From contig NZ_JAIEMO010000035.1 in assembly GCF_019752095.1 (NCBI RefSeq), positions 1 to 64,000 of the forward strand: DNA of 64,000 bases, written 5' to 3'. The notes under the pieces are model-generated. The model saw only the letters and a list, made by a program, of their open reading frames with translations. It had not been told where the DNA came from and did no database searches. Positions 35,657 through 45,131 of this stretch are shown one piece after another; position 1 is the stretch's first letter, and every line of letters starts with the position of its first letter. Source of the DNA: Nitrosomonas sp. GTDB taxonomy: Bacteria > Pseudomonadota > Gammaproteobacteria > Burkholderiales > Nitrosomonadaceae. A program made the translations under genes and the position numbers.

Positions 35657-35692
35657 GATTTTCCTTATTCAATTGTTGGTTACTCAGTTTAT

Positions 35693-36907
35693 TTATGCTT
35701 TGATGGGTATTATCCGGCTGGCCGCAAGTTTAGCACGGCTGCGAGCTTCGTCCGTATTAGCGCCATTCGCCAGCGCAACGCCCATGCGTCGGCGCTTGAA
35801 TGATTCGGGTTTGCCGAACAAGCGTAAATCGCTGTGCGGGACGCTGAGCGCTTCAACCACACCGGAGAATGCAATACCTTGCGCTTCCAGTTGGCCATAA
35901 ATCACTGCGCTGGCACCTGGTGCCAGCAAAGTAGCATCCACTGGCAATCCCAAAATGGCACGCGCATGTAAATCAAACTCACTTTGTTTCTGGCTGCACA
36001 TGGTTACCATACCGGTATCATGCGGACGTGGACTAACTTCACTGAACCAGACATCATCACCCTTGATAAACAGTTCCACACCGAAAACACCCAAGCCACC
36101 CAGATCATCAGTGATTCTTTTAGCAATATCACGTGCGCACTCCAAGGCCATGGGTGACATTCCCTGTGGTTGCCAGCTTTCGACATAATCACCATGCACC
36201 TGCACATGACCAATCGCTTCACAGAAATGCGTTTTAACATTACCATCAACATCCAGTGCGCGTACCGTCAGTTGCGTAATTTCGTAATCAAAATGGATCA
36301 CTCCTTCGACAATTACCCGCCCCTGATTCACCCGGCTACCGCTCGCAGCGTAATTCCATGCTGTTTCAATTTCATCTGCATTCTCAATGCGCGATTGTCC
36401 TTTACCCGAAGAGGACATCACCGGCTTTACGATGCAGGGATAACCAATCTTGGCATTAATTGCTACGCACAGTTCATCCAAACTATCGGCAAACGCATAC
36501 GATGAAGTTGGCAAACCCAGTTTTTCTGCTGCCAGACAACGAATTCCCTCACGATTCATCGTAAGTTTAGCGGCACGCGCAGTAGGAATCACGGTAGCCA
36601 TTCCCGCTTGCTCGATTTCTATCAGCATATCGGTTGCAATAGCTTCAATTTCCGGCACAATGATATCGGGGCGTTCTTGCTCAATCAGTGCGCGTAACGC
36701 CTGACCATCCACCATATTAATCACATGCGAACGATGCGCCACCTGATGCCCAGGCGCATCGGCATAGCGGTCTACTGCAATTGTTTCCACCCCCAATCGC
36801 TGCAACGCGATAATGACTTCTTTACCCAGCTCGCCACTGCCTAGCAGCATGACTTTGGTCGCTGATGCACTCAGCGGCGTGCCAATAGCGGATCGTTTAT
36901 TCATCAT
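35693..36907 (-). CDS. purT: PurT, formate-dependent GAR transformylase
   Basis: The product is 404 residues and belongs to the ATP-grasp superfamily. It makes formylglycinamide ribonucleotide from GAR, formate and ATP, the third step of purine synthesis. The N-terminal [21 protein letters not shown], then [11 protein letters not shown] and [17 protein letters not shown] [20 protein letters not shown] are typical. ATP-grasp residues appear in [17 protein letters not shown] and [29 protein letters not shown]. Normal length. GAGGGAAAA precedes the ATG pair. The start overlaps the end of queG by 11 bp, so they are read as one operon. Confidence 0.96.
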   Translation of the reverse strand: MMNKRSAIGTPLSASATKVMLLGSGELGKEVIIALQRLGVETIAVDRYADAPGHQVAHRSHVINMVDGQALRALIEQERPDIIVPEIEAIATDMLIEIEQAGMATVIPTARAAKLTMNREGIRCLAAEKLGLPTSSYAFADSLDELCVAINAKIGYPCIVKPVMSSSGKGQSRIENADEIETAWNYAASGSRVNQGRVIVEGVIHFDYEITQLTVRALDVDGNVKTHFCEAIGHVQVHGDYVESWQPQGMSPMALECARDIAKRITDDLGGLGVFGVELFIKGDDVWFSEVSPRPHDTGMVTMCSQKQSEFDLHARAILGLPVDATLLAPGASAVIYGQLEAQGIAFSGVVEALSVPHSDLRLFGKPESFKRRRMGVALANGANTDEARSRAKLAASRIIPIKA

Positions 36908-38021
36908 ATTTTCCCTCGGTTGCTGTTCTTTTCAAATTCTGTTGTTGTAACGCCCATTGCACGTGCTCACGCACCAAAACTGAAGCATCGTCGAGCCGCG
37001 CTTGCAGCGCTTGGACAATTTCCGCCGAATACGGCGCATTTCCCAAACCGACCGCGATATTGCGTAACCACTGCGCATGACCGATACGGCGAATCGCACT
37101 GCCGGCCAATTTAGCTTCAAATGTCTGTTGATCCCAGCTGAACAACTCGATCAACGATATATCATCCAATCCATTGCGCACATGAAAGTCATTCTCGTTT
37201 GTAATTTGGGCAAATTTATTCCACGGGCATACCAACTGGCAATCATCGCAGCCATAAATACGATTGCCAATCAGCGGGCGTAACAGTTCGGGAATGCTGT
37301 CTTTTAATTCTATGGTCAGGTAGGAAATGCAGCGCCGCGCATCAACCTCATATGGCGCAACGATGGCTTGTGTCGGACAAATATCGATACATCGAGTGCA
37401 ACTGCCGCAATAATGTCCCGTTTCCTCGTCGACAGGTAACGGCAGGTCGATATACATTTCACCGAGGAAAAACATCGAACCCGCTTGGCGCGACAACAAT
37501 AAAGTATGCTTCCCGCGCCAACCCAGACCGGCTTTCTGCGCCCACGCCACTTCCATAACCGGCGCGCTATCGGAAAAAACCCGGTAATTGAACGGCCCAG
37601 CTTCCGTTGTCATTTTATCCGCCAATTTTTGTAACCGGGAGCGCAGAACCTTATGATAGTCTCGTCCCAGTGCATAGCGCGAAATAAATGCTCGTTCTCC
37701 CGAGTAAATTACATCCCAGCTATTTTTGACTGCAGGCGGCGCATAATTGATGCACACAGAAATAATTCGCAGTGTATCCGGTTCAAGTTCGGCAGGGCGG
37801 GAACGCTTGGTGCCATGTTTCGCCATATAATCCATTTCACCGTGATATCCTTTATCCAGCCATGCGAACAAACCGGACTCGACCGCAGTGATATCCGCTT
37901 TGGCATCGGCGATACGGACGTCATGAAAGCCTAACTCCCTGCCCCATGTTTTAATGGCAGCGGCCAAGGCTGCATAATCAGATATATTATTTGTTGGAGT
38001 ATTCTCTTGCATAGCATTCAT
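36897..38021 (-). CDS. queG: QueG, epoxyqueuosine reductase
   Basis: The product is 374 residues. It reduces epoxyqueuosine to queuosine in tRNA, using cobalamin and two [4Fe-4S] clusters. Cluster ligands are in [16 protein letters not shown] and [15 protein letters not shown]. The cobalamin-domain stretch [13 protein letters not shown] and [25 protein letters not shown] are diagnostic. A C-terminal HEAT-like part follows. ATGs at 38021 and 38012 are both possible and no ribosome site decides. The 5' end overlaps that of the divergent tsaE gene by several bases. Confidence 0.95.
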   Translation of the reverse strand: MNAMQENTPTNNISDYAALAAAIKTWGRELGFHDVRIADAKADITAVESGLFAWLDKGYHGEMDYMAKHGTKRSRPAELEPDTLRIISVCINYAPPAVKNSWDVIYSGERAFISRYALGRDYHKVLRSRLQKLADKMTTEAGPFNYRVFSDSAPVMEVAWAQKAGLGWRGKHTLLLSRQAGSMFFLGEMYIDLPLPVDEETGHYCGSCTRCIDICPTQAIVAPYEVDARRCISYLTIELKDSIPELLRPLIGNRIYGCDDCQLVCPWNKFAQITNENDFHVRNGLDDISLIELFSWDQQTFEAKLAGSAIRRIGHAQWLRNIAVGLGNAPYSAEIVQALQARLDDASVLVREHVQWALQQQNLKRTATEGKYDE

Positions 38022-38513
38022 TCGACAGATGCTGATTCAGCACAAAACCTTACGCACTATCTTGCCGATGAGGAAGCAACTCTAAAATTCGGTGAAAGAT
38101 TAGCAACTTGCTTGCATTTTGGTTTGACAATTCATCTGCTTGGCAATCTAGGCGCCGGTAAAACCACATTAACTCGGGGTATTTTACACGGCCTTGGATA
38201 CTCGCATGTCGTCAAAAGTCCTACATATAATTTAGTTGAAATCTACAAAATCTCTGGGTTATACTTGTATCACTTTGATTTTTATCGATTCAATGATTAT
38301 TCTGAATGGGAAGAAGCTGGTTTCCGCGATTATTTTAATTCAGATTCGATTTGTTTGGTGGAATGGCCTGAAAAAGCAGGGGATTTATTGCCAAGAGCTG
38401 ATCTGCAGTGCTTTCTTAACATGCGTGATCCGGGCAGAAATATTGAAATCCGGAGCGGTACAGAGACAGGAAAACAATGCCTGAGACGTTGGAATACAGA
38501 AAAAAACACCTGA
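38007..38513 (+). CDS. tsaE: TsaE, ATPase for tRNA t6A modification
   Basis: The product is 168 residues. TsaE works with TsaB and TsaD to make N6-threonylcarbamoyladenosine at position 37 of ANN-decoding tRNAs. The P-loop HLLGNLGAGKTTLTRGILHGLG (GxxxxGKTT intact), SPTYNLVEIY and FDFYRFNDYSEWEEAGFRDYF, then LVEWPEKAG are all family hallmarks. The start is TTG at 38007, because GGAG lies 8 nt upstream and no ATG precedes the conserved part. It overlaps the amidase gene by 37 bp, a common pairing, and starts inside the 5' end of divergent queG. Confidence 0.94.
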   Translation: MHSIHSTDADSAQNLTHYLADEEATLKFGERLATCLHFGLTIHLLGNLGAGKTTLTRGILHGLGYSHVVKSPTYNLVEIYKISGLYLYHFDFYRFNDYSEWEEAGFRDYFNSDSICLVEWPEKAGDLLPRADLQCFLNMRDPGRNIEIRSGTETGKQCLRRWNTEKNT

Positions 38514-39946
38514 TTGCATATTTGAGCGACTGCAGCAATGCTACCGTGAAACATGGTGTTCTGACGTCTTTGATATTAATCTTTTTTTATTGCTGGATGT
38601 TGTCGAGCCAATCCGTTCTGGCTGCGAATGCCACCGTGCAATCCGTTCGCGTTGGATTGACCCCTGACTACACACGTATCACGCTTGAATCCGATCTGCC
38701 ACTTGACTATGAACTAAGTATGCTGGACAACCCGCACCGCGTGGTTATTGATCTAAACAATACCAAGCTTAATCCAGTACTGCATACCTTGCCTCAGCAG
38801 GTGGATGCCATCGACCCATTTGTGCAAAATATTCGTATCGGTCAGTTTACACCGCACGTCATCCGGCTAGTATTCGATTTAAAAGCGCATGTCGTTCCGC
38901 GCACATTTGTTGTACCACCCAAAGAAAATTTTGCTTATCGATTGATATTGGATATTTATCATCCGCACAAAGCAGCCAAGGTGGATTTTAACAATCGCGC
39001 CCATCCTGCTGCCAGCGCTGATCTTGAAACAGATGTTCTGGATAAATTGGTTTCCTCCCTGATACATGGCAATAACAAACGAAAACCCAACCCAACTCAA
39101 TTGATTCCTCCATCACCACCTAGACTCCAACTTCAACAAGCAAACCAGGCCAAACAACCCGGCAGTTTTCAAGCAGCACAAAGCCGAAAACCCCATTCGA
39201 CGCCACCCAAAAGTATGGTGCCTCGGATTATCATTGTAGCGATTGATCCTGGTCACGGCGGCAAGGATCCTGGAGCGGTCGGGAAACAGGGCACCTATGA
39301 AAAAGATATCACATTGGCAATTGCCAGAAAACTTAAGGGAAAAATTGATAAAGAGCCCAATATGCGGGCTGTTTTAACACGTGATGGCGATCATTACATT
39401 TCGCTTCCGCAACGACGAATAATTGCACGACGCGCTAATGCCGACTTGTTCGTGTCAATACACGCAGACGCTAATCCAAAATCACATGCCCATGGCTCTT
39501 CGGTATTCACTTTATCTGAACATGGCGCCACTTCGACTACGGCCAGCTGGCTCGCCGACAAGGAAAACAGCGTCGACGGCGATTTGATGGGAGGAATTGA
39601 CATCACGTCAAAATCAAAAGATATCAAAGAATTGTTACTGGACTTGTCACTCAATGCCGCCATCAATGACAGCGTTAAATTGGCTGAGTATGTTCTTAAA
39701 CAACTAAGCAACATCAATCACTTACACAAAAGAAATGTAGAGCAGGCTGGTTTTGCAGTACTTAAATCACCGGATATTCCTTCAATTTTGGTGGAAACCG
39801 CTTTCCTCAGCAATCCCAAAGAAGAAGTAAAATTGCGCAGTGGAGATTATCAAAGCAAGATGGCAGACGCGATGTTTTTAGGAATAAAGAATTATTTTTC
39901 AGATAATCCGGCATTAGCTCGCGCTACGATAGCGCAAACAAAATAA
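38477..39946 (+). CDS. amiC: AmiC-like N-acetylmuramoyl-L-alanine amidase with AMIN domain
   Basis: The product is 489 residues and exported. It splits septal peptidoglycan during daughter-cell separation. A signal/anchor segment lies at about 26-49 (ending VLAANA). An AMIN domain follows (about 50-155), which binds peptidoglycan at the septum, then a Pro/Gln-rich linker. The Amidase_3 domain (about 250-480) has zinc ligands in IDPGHGGKDPGAVG, E in TYEKDITLAIA and H in FVSIHADAN, and SILVETAFLSNPKEE with the catalytic Glu. AGGA lies 6 nt before the ATG. It overlaps tsaE, as in many proteobacteria. Confidence 0.94.
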   Translation: MPETLEYRKKHLIAYLSDCSNATVKHGVLTSLILIFFYCWMLSSQSVLAANATVQSVRVGLTPDYTRITLESDLPLDYELSMLDNPHRVVIDLNNTKLNPVLHTLPQQVDAIDPFVQNIRIGQFTPHVIRLVFDLKAHVVPRTFVVPPKENFAYRLILDIYHPHKAAKVDFNNRAHPAASADLETDVLDKLVSSLIHGNNKRKPNPTQLIPPSPPRLQLQQANQAKQPGSFQAAQSRKPHSTPPKSMVPRIIIVAIDPGHGGKDPGAVGKQGTYEKDITLAIARKLKGKIDKEPNMRAVLTRDGDHYISLPQRRIIARRANADLFVSIHADANPKSHAHGSSVFTLSEHGATSTTASWLADKENSVDGDLMGGIDITSKSKDIKELLLDLSLNAAINDSVKLAEYVLKQLSNINHLHKRNVEQAGFAVLKSPDIPSILVETAFLSNPKEEVKLRSGDYQSKMADAMFLGIKNYFSDNPALARATIAQTK

Positions 39947-40172
39947 ATCTGCTGAATGTTTGTCGGAAGCATGACAAATCTGATTAAACCGCTTTGGATT
40001 GTTATAAGCATATACAATAAAACCTTTTTTCAAGTAGATCGCAATAAGCACGACCCAACTAAGATGCAAAAATCTGCTTGTATTAGATAACCGGATCGGT
40101 TTTAAACCTACTTGGTAATTCCATGAATAAAACCAAGTCCAAATTAATATCTGTTCATCACTCTCGAAAACC

Positions 40173-41285
40173 ATGAGTCATTTGTATCAACTCTGCACTA
40201 AAGAGGGTTTGCCTCACATTATCCTGACAGGTAACTATACCTTGGCCGCATTGGAATCCTTGTTAACATCCTTAGAAGACGAGCTATCCCGTGCGGCTGA
40301 AAATCAAAATCTTTGTTGGGACTTAACGGGCATTGAACAAATCGATACTGCTGGAACTGTCATGCTCTGGCGTGTATGGAAGACAAAACGCCCAGAGCAT
40401 CTGCAACTACGTCCCGAACATGAAAAGATGTTTGAACGCTTAGAACGGCTGCCCACTCTCCAATTAGAAACTAAGCACCGGGATTTACTATCGCCAGTCA
40501 CTGCCTTAGGAGAACTAGCGCTAGTTTTATGGCAACATTTCGTAGGTTTGATTGCATTGATTGGTCAATTAATGCTTGATGTGATTTACTTAATCCGGCA
40601 TCCTGTCTATATTCCTTGGCGTGAAATCTCTGCAAATTTATACAGGACTGGCGCACAGGCGCTGGGTATCACTGCATTGGTGGGATTTCTGATTGGGATC
40701 GTATTAAGCTATCTTTCATCCAAACAATTGCAATTATTTGGTGCCGACATCTTTATAGTTAACATATTGGGAATTAGCATCATCCGCGAACTGGGGCCAA
40801 TGCTGGCAGCAATACTGGTAGCAGGTCGCTCAGGTTCAGCAATGACTGCGCAACTGGGCGTTATGCGTGTAACTCAGGAACTGGATGCTTTGACTGTCAT
40901 GGGCATCTCTCATAGTCAACGATTGATATTGCCCAAAGTGCTGGGTCTTGGCATTGCTATGCCACTCCTAGTCCTGTGGACCAGTGCAGTGGCATTATTA
41001 GGCGGCATGGTCGCAGCCGAAATACAACTAGGCTTACACTATCATTATTTCATTACTGCACTGCCGGATTCTGTGCCAATAGGGAATTTGTGGCTGGGAT
41101 TAGGAAAAGGGATTGTAAGTGGAATGGTGATAGCATTGATTGCATGTCATTTTGGCCTAAGAATCAAACCCAACACTGAAAGTTTGGGTGAAGGCACTAC
41201 CGCTTCTGTGGTGACTGCCATCACCGTGGTCATCATTATAGATGCAATTTTTGCAATACTATTCTCTGACGTGGGAATTGGTTAG
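40173..41285 (+). CDS. MlaE-type ABC permease with N-terminal STAS domain
   Basis: The product is 370 residues. The first 100 residues form a STAS-like domain (ENQNLCWDLTGIEQIDTAGTVMLWRVW). The rest is an MlaE permease with about five hydrophobic segments: IGIVLSYLSSKQLQLFGADIFIVNILGISIIRELGPMLAAILVAGRSGSAMTAQLGVM contains the typical RELGPML and AGRSGSA motifs. It forms the membrane part of a phospholipid transporter with the next three genes. STAS-MlaE fusions are common in betaproteobacteria. It is four bases upstream of the ATPase gene, a tight operon. Confidence 0.92.
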   Translation: MSHLYQLCTKEGLPHIILTGNYTLAALESLLTSLEDELSRAAENQNLCWDLTGIEQIDTAGTVMLWRVWKTKRPEHLQLRPEHEKMFERLERLPTLQLETKHRDLLSPVTALGELALVLWQHFVGLIALIGQLMLDVIYLIRHPVYIPWREISANLYRTGAQALGITALVGFLIGIVLSYLSSKQLQLFGADIFIVNILGISIIRELGPMLAAILVAGRSGSAMTAQLGVMRVTQELDALTVMGISHSQRLILPKVLGLGIAMPLLVLWTSAVALLGGMVAAEIQLGLHYHYFITALPDSVPIGNLWLGLGKGIVSGMVIALIACHFGLRIKPNTESLGEGTTASVVTAITVVIIIDAIFAILFSDVGIG

Positions 41286-41289
41286 ACTA

Positions 41290-42099
41290 ATGAACAAGCC
41301 GGAATGTATTATTGAAATCAAATCACTAAACACTCGTTACGGCAATCATATTGTCCATCGCGATGTCAATTTAAATGTGTATCGCGGCGAGGTTCTGACA
41401 TTGATCGGTGGCTCAGGCAGTGGAAAAACGACATTACTACGTCATATGCTGGGGCTTGAGCAGCCTTCCCATGGGACAGTGAAAATTTTTGGCAGTTCTC
41501 GGAACGATGCCAATTTCAATCTGCAAAAAAAAAATATACGGGGTCATTCCGGCGTACTTTTTCAGCAAGGAGCATTATTTAGCGCATTAACTGTGTTCGA
41601 TAATGTTGCGCTGCCCTTACGTGAATTGCATACGCTCAGTGAAGACATAATTCGTGATTTAGTATTGATCAAACTCAATATGGTGGCAATAAAACTAGAG
41701 CATGCTGATAAGATGCCAGCGGCCTTGTCCGGGGGAATGATCAAGCGCGTCGCCTTAGCTCGTGCTCTGGCATTAGACCCAGAAGTTTTATTTCTCGATG
41801 AACCTACTGCCGGGCTGGATCCAGAGCTAAGTCAAAGTTTCATAGAATTGATTCTTGCTTTACGCGGTGAAATGAATCTCACTATTGTCATGGTTACCCA
41901 TGACCTTGATACACTTGTAGCATTATCTGATCGCATTGCTGTTCTTGCTGATCAACAAGTGATCGTAACGGGTACCTTGGATGAAATTGATCGCTTTCAA
42001 CACCCATTTATTACCAGCTTTTTTAAAAGCATACGACATAAAATTGAACAAAAAAATCACTCGGAGCAAACATGGAAAACCGTGCCCATGCCCTCATAG
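41290..42099 (+). CDS. MlaF-type ABC transporter ATPase
   Basis: The product is 269 residues. It powers lipid transport across the envelope together with the permease and the MCE protein. Walker A LIGGSGSGKTTLLRHML, the ABC signature ALSGGMIKRVALARALALDPEVLFLDEPTAGLDP (Walker B and D-loop included) and a switch His in VMVTHDLDTL are intact. The start is the ATG at 41290, four bases after the permease stop; the in-frame upstream extension lies within the permease gene and is rejected. It overlaps the MCE gene by 28 bp. Confidence 0.94.
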   Translation: MNKPECIIEIKSLNTRYGNHIVHRDVNLNVYRGEVLTLIGGSGSGKTTLLRHMLGLEQPSHGTVKIFGSSRNDANFNLQKKNIRGHSGVLFQQGALFSALTVFDNVALPLRELHTLSEDIIRDLVLIKLNMVAIKLEHADKMPAALSGGMIKRVALARALALDPEVLFLDEPTAGLDPELSQSFIELILALRGEMNLTIVMVTHDLDTLVALSDRIAVLADQQVIVTGTLDEIDRFQHPFITSFFKSIRHKIEQKNHSEQTWKTVPMPS

Positions 42100-42968
42100 C
42101 CGGCATTTTTGTTATTTTATTGAGTATTTCTGTAGCTTTAGTCGCTATGTGGTTCAGCGGCAACAATACTAAGCGCACAGATTATCTCGTGGTTACCAAG
42201 GAATCGGTGAGCGGGCTTAATCCTCAATCTGCCGTACACTATCGCGGCGTTAATATTGGCAAAGTGGAAAAGATTCAATTTGATCTTGATAATCCACACC
42301 AAATACTTATCCAAATTGCAGTTAACGAGAATGTTACCCTGAGAAAAAGTGTTTATGCGCAATTAGGCTATCAAGGGGTCACCGGACTCGCTTATATTCA
42401 GCTAAATGATGATGGTGTTGATAATGAGATACTTAGCGATGAAAGGATTCCAATGCGTCGATCATTGTTGGATGAGGTCACAGGCTCTGGACAGGATCTA
42501 CTCAGCAACGTCAATCAGTTAGTCTTAAAGATGCACCAATTGCTGAACGAACAAAATCAAAATCATGTTTCACAAATTTTGCAGAATATCGGCAAAGCAA
42601 CTAATAATTTTGATAATATTGCTGGGCACTTACAACCAGTGTTAAGTGCTTTTACTGAATTAACCGTAGAATCAGGTACCTTGGTCAAGCGTCTGGATCA
42701 ACTTCTGGGCGAGCTCAATCTTACGGTATCCAAAGCGAATCAAAAAGAAGGTATCTTTGATAGTTTGTCGCAAAGTACCCAAGAACTCGCCACTACAATT
42801 CCTGAGTTGCGACAATTAAGTCATAGCATAATACGTAATTCCAATAACTTAGACAAAGTACTTCACCAATTAGAAGAAAATCCGCAGAGCTTAATATTTG
42901 GTCGAACTCCCTCATCGCCTGGTCCGGGCGAGACAGGTTTTGTTCCACCCACAGGAAATAAACCATGA
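42072..42968 (+). CDS. MlaD-type MCE domain protein
   Basis: The product is 298 residues. One N-terminal transmembrane helix (about 7-28) anchors an MCE domain (about 40-118; SVSGLNPQSAVHYRGVNIGKVEKIQFD, of which YRGVNIGKV is diagnostic). Hexameric rings of this domain carry lipid through the periplasm. A long helical tail follows (about 130-270) and then a Pro/Gly-rich end. GGAGCAAAC precedes the ATG. It overlaps the ATPase gene at the start and the lipoprotein gene at the end by 4 bp (ATGA type). Confidence 0.93.
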   Translation: MENRAHALIAGIFVILLSISVALVAMWFSGNNTKRTDYLVVTKESVSGLNPQSAVHYRGVNIGKVEKIQFDLDNPHQILIQIAVNENVTLRKSVYAQLGYQGVTGLAYIQLNDDGVDNEILSDERIPMRRSLLDEVTGSGQDLLSNVNQLVLKMHQLLNEQNQNHVSQILQNIGKATNNFDNIAGHLQPVLSAFTELTVESGTLVKRLDQLLGELNLTVSKANQKEGIFDSLSQSTQELATTIPELRQLSHSIIRNSNNLDKVLHQLEENPQSLIFGRTPSSPGPGETGFVPPTGNKP

Positions 42969-43591
42969 AGCAAATGCCATTGTTGATCCTTTTTATTCTC
43001 TTTCTAACGGGTTGCTCTGTATTGCACAAACCTCAATCTGCCATATCGACTTACGCATTGGGTATGCCGCATTTATCACTGACCGAGCAAGTACCCAAGC
43101 AATTGCAACTACACCGAAGAAGCCTGCTAATTACTGATGCAACAGCGCCCGCTTGGCTGGATAATACCGCGATCCATTACCGGTTGCTCTATCATAATCC
43201 TGCGCAGTCTTATGCCTATGCCAGTAGCCGCTGGATCGCGGCACCTGCAACGCTGCTTACTCAACAAATACGCAACCGTATCGTGACCAGCACGCCTGAG
43301 CAAGTCTTGAAAGACAGTGGTACAGCCAAAGCTGATTATGCGCTACAAATTGAATTGGACGAATTTACCCAGCTATTTGATGCAACAGATTCTAGTCATG
43401 TCGTTGTTAGCCTTCGTGTTAGCTTAATTGAACGTAATTCCCGCAAGCTATTCGCTCAAAAAGATTTCAGCACTATCGAAAGCACTCCTTCTGCTGATGC
43501 CGCAGGCGCAGTATTCGCGCTTAACTCTGCGAGCAAAAAATTAATAAATGAATTAGTGAACTGGCTGATTGTAGAACTGCCCCCCGCTTAA
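42965..43591 (+). CDS. ABC-transport auxiliary lipoprotein (PqiC/LbcA-like)
   Basis: The product is 208 residues. The signal ends in the lipobox FLTGC (Cys17). The rest fits the ABC_trans_aux family: LLITDATAPAWLDNTAIHYRLLYHNPAQSYAYASSRWIAAPATLL, with its YASSRW-type motif, then YALQIELDEFTQLFD and a final SASKKLINELVNWL. Such lipoproteins sit at the outer membrane end of MCE transport systems, like PqiC. The 4-bp overlap with the MCE gene and its position as last gene of the four support the same system. Confidence 0.9.
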   Translation: MKQMPLLILFILFLTGCSVLHKPQSAISTYALGMPHLSLTEQVPKQLQLHRRSLLITDATAPAWLDNTAIHYRLLYHNPAQSYAYASSRWIAAPATLLTQQIRNRIVTSTPEQVLKDSGTAKADYALQIELDEFTQLFDATDSSHVVVSLRVSLIERNSRKLFAQKDFSTIESTPSADAAGAVFALNSASKKLINELVNWLIVELPPA

Positions 43592-43683
43592 CCTTGTTAT
43601 GATTGCCAAAATTAATTAAAAGTTTGATTAATTTGTCCTTCGCTTATGATAGTATCCGGTAAATTATCATTTAGGATTTTTCC

Positions 43684-43809
43684 ATGCGTTTAATCTGTGC
43701 CGTGATTCTGTTAGTTTATTCTTTAAGTGCATGTGGACTCAAAGGTCCGCTTTATCTTCCAAAAACTAATGAAGCTAGTCGCTTGACTCCAGTTGAAATT
43801 GAAAGATAA
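43684..43809 (+). CDS. lptM: LptM (YifL-like) small lipoprotein
   Basis: The product is 41 residues. MRLICAVILLVYSLSACGLKGPLYLP has a lipobox LSAC followed directly by GLKGPLYLP, the hallmark of LptM/YifL, which binds the LptDE lipopolysaccharide translocon and helps its assembly. The gene is too short for usual ORF cut-offs. Its TAA overlaps the lysA ATG by one base (TAATG), and lptM-lysA is the usual arrangement in beta- and gammaproteobacteria. Confidence 0.93.
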   Translation: MRLICAVILLVYSLSACGLKGPLYLPKTNEASRLTPVEIER

Positions 43810-45065
43810 TGAGCGGTTTTCCAGAATTTGATTACCATGACGATGAGCTCTTTGTCGAATCAGTACCTTTAAAACAGATTGCCGAGAAATTTGGAACACC
43901 GTGTTATGTTTATTCGCAATCAGCGTTAACTAAAGCTTATCAGGAATTCGATGCTGCATTCGCAAATCGTGATCATTTAATTTGTTTTGCAGTAAAAGCC
44001 AATTCAAATATTGCCATACTTAATCTGTTCTCCCAACTTGGCAGCGGTTTCGATATCGTGTCCGGCGGAGAATTGCAACGTGTCATTAAAGCAGGCGGAG
44101 ATCCAGGGAAAACGGTCTTTTCTGGCGTTGGAAAAAATATGCATGAAATGCGTATGGCGCTAGACGTCAATATCTTATGTTTCAACGTAGAATCTGAGGC
44201 TGAATTAATTTCATTAAATCAAATCGCCAAAGAAATGAACAAGATAGCACCGGTTAGTTTGCGTATAAATCCGGATGTCGATGCTAAAACACATCCATAT
44301 ATTTCCACCGGCCTCAAAGAAAATAAATTTGGCATTCCGGCCAGCGAAGCTGAAAGGATCTATCAATCTGCGCGCTTATATCAAAATATTCGTTTTATCG
44401 GCTTAGATTACCACATTGGCTCGCAGTTGACAGAACTCGAGCCCTTCATCCAAGCCAGTAAAAAAATGCTCAACTTACTGGATACCCTACAGTCAAAAAA
44501 TTTAGAAATTGAGCACCTAGATTTAGGTGGAGGATTAGGTATTCGCTATACCAATGAAATTTTGCCTTCGATTCGTGATTATGTCTCCACGCTTTGTACC
44601 AGCACGCACCAGGTAAAACAGCGCCTTTTAATTGAACCGGGCCGCTCTTTGGTAGGTAATGCAGGCATCCTTCTGACACGCATTGAGTATCTGAAGCATA
44701 CGCCTACACGTAATTTTGCTATTGTTGATGCAGCAATGAACGATCTTATGCGTCCAGCATTGTATGATGCCTATCATGAAATTTTACCCGTTAACAAGAA
44801 CTCTGGAGAAATCAAAGATTATCAGGTCGTTGGACCTGTATGTGAAACGGGTGATTTTTTGGGTCATGATCGTCAGATCGGTCTGATGAGTGGTGATTTT
44901 TTGGCTATCATGTCAGCCGGCGCGTATGGTATGAGCATGAGCTCGAATTACAATTCGCGGCCGCGCGTCGCTGAAATCATGGTAGATAAAAACACCACCC
45001 ATATTATCCGGCAACGTGAAACAATTGATCAGCTATTTTCTAACGAGAAAATTCTATCTCACTGA
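43809..45065 (+). CDS. lysA: Diaminopimelate decarboxylase
   Basis: The product is 418 residues. It makes L-lysine from meso-diaminopimelate using pyridoxal phosphate. The PLP lysine is in CFAVKANSNIAIL; the phosphate-binding and active-site motifs are HIGSQ (YHIGSQLTEL), LDLGGGLGI, EPGRSLVGNAG and VGPVCETGDFLG. Length and motifs are normal. It overlaps lptM by one base. A short gap of about 66 bp separates it from the squalene synthase-like gene, which could be transcribed with it. Confidence 0.96.
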   Translation: MSGFPEFDYHDDELFVESVPLKQIAEKFGTPCYVYSQSALTKAYQEFDAAFANRDHLICFAVKANSNIAILNLFSQLGSGFDIVSGGELQRVIKAGGDPGKTVFSGVGKNMHEMRMALDVNILCFNVESEAELISLNQIAKEMNKIAPVSLRINPDVDAKTHPYISTGLKENKFGIPASEAERIYQSARLYQNIRFIGLDYHIGSQLTELEPFIQASKKMLNLLDTLQSKNLEIEHLDLGGGLGIRYTNEILPSIRDYVSTLCTSTHQVKQRLLIEPGRSLVGNAGILLTRIEYLKHTPTRNFAIVDAAMNDLMRPALYDAYHEILPVNKNSGEIKDYQVVGPVCETGDFLGHDRQIGLMSGDFLAIMSAGAYGMSMSSNYNSRPRVAEIMVDKNTTHIIRQRETIDQLFSNEKILSH

Positions 45066-45131
45066 GCAACATGAATCAGGGGACGCATTTAATTGTATTA
45101 ACACGCTGTATTGCTTTATGATAAATCTGTA

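Noticed and set aside
40000..40172. Minus-strand ORF reaching over the gap before the permease gene
   Set aside because: Overlaps both the amidase end and the permease start, has no ribosome site and no family features.
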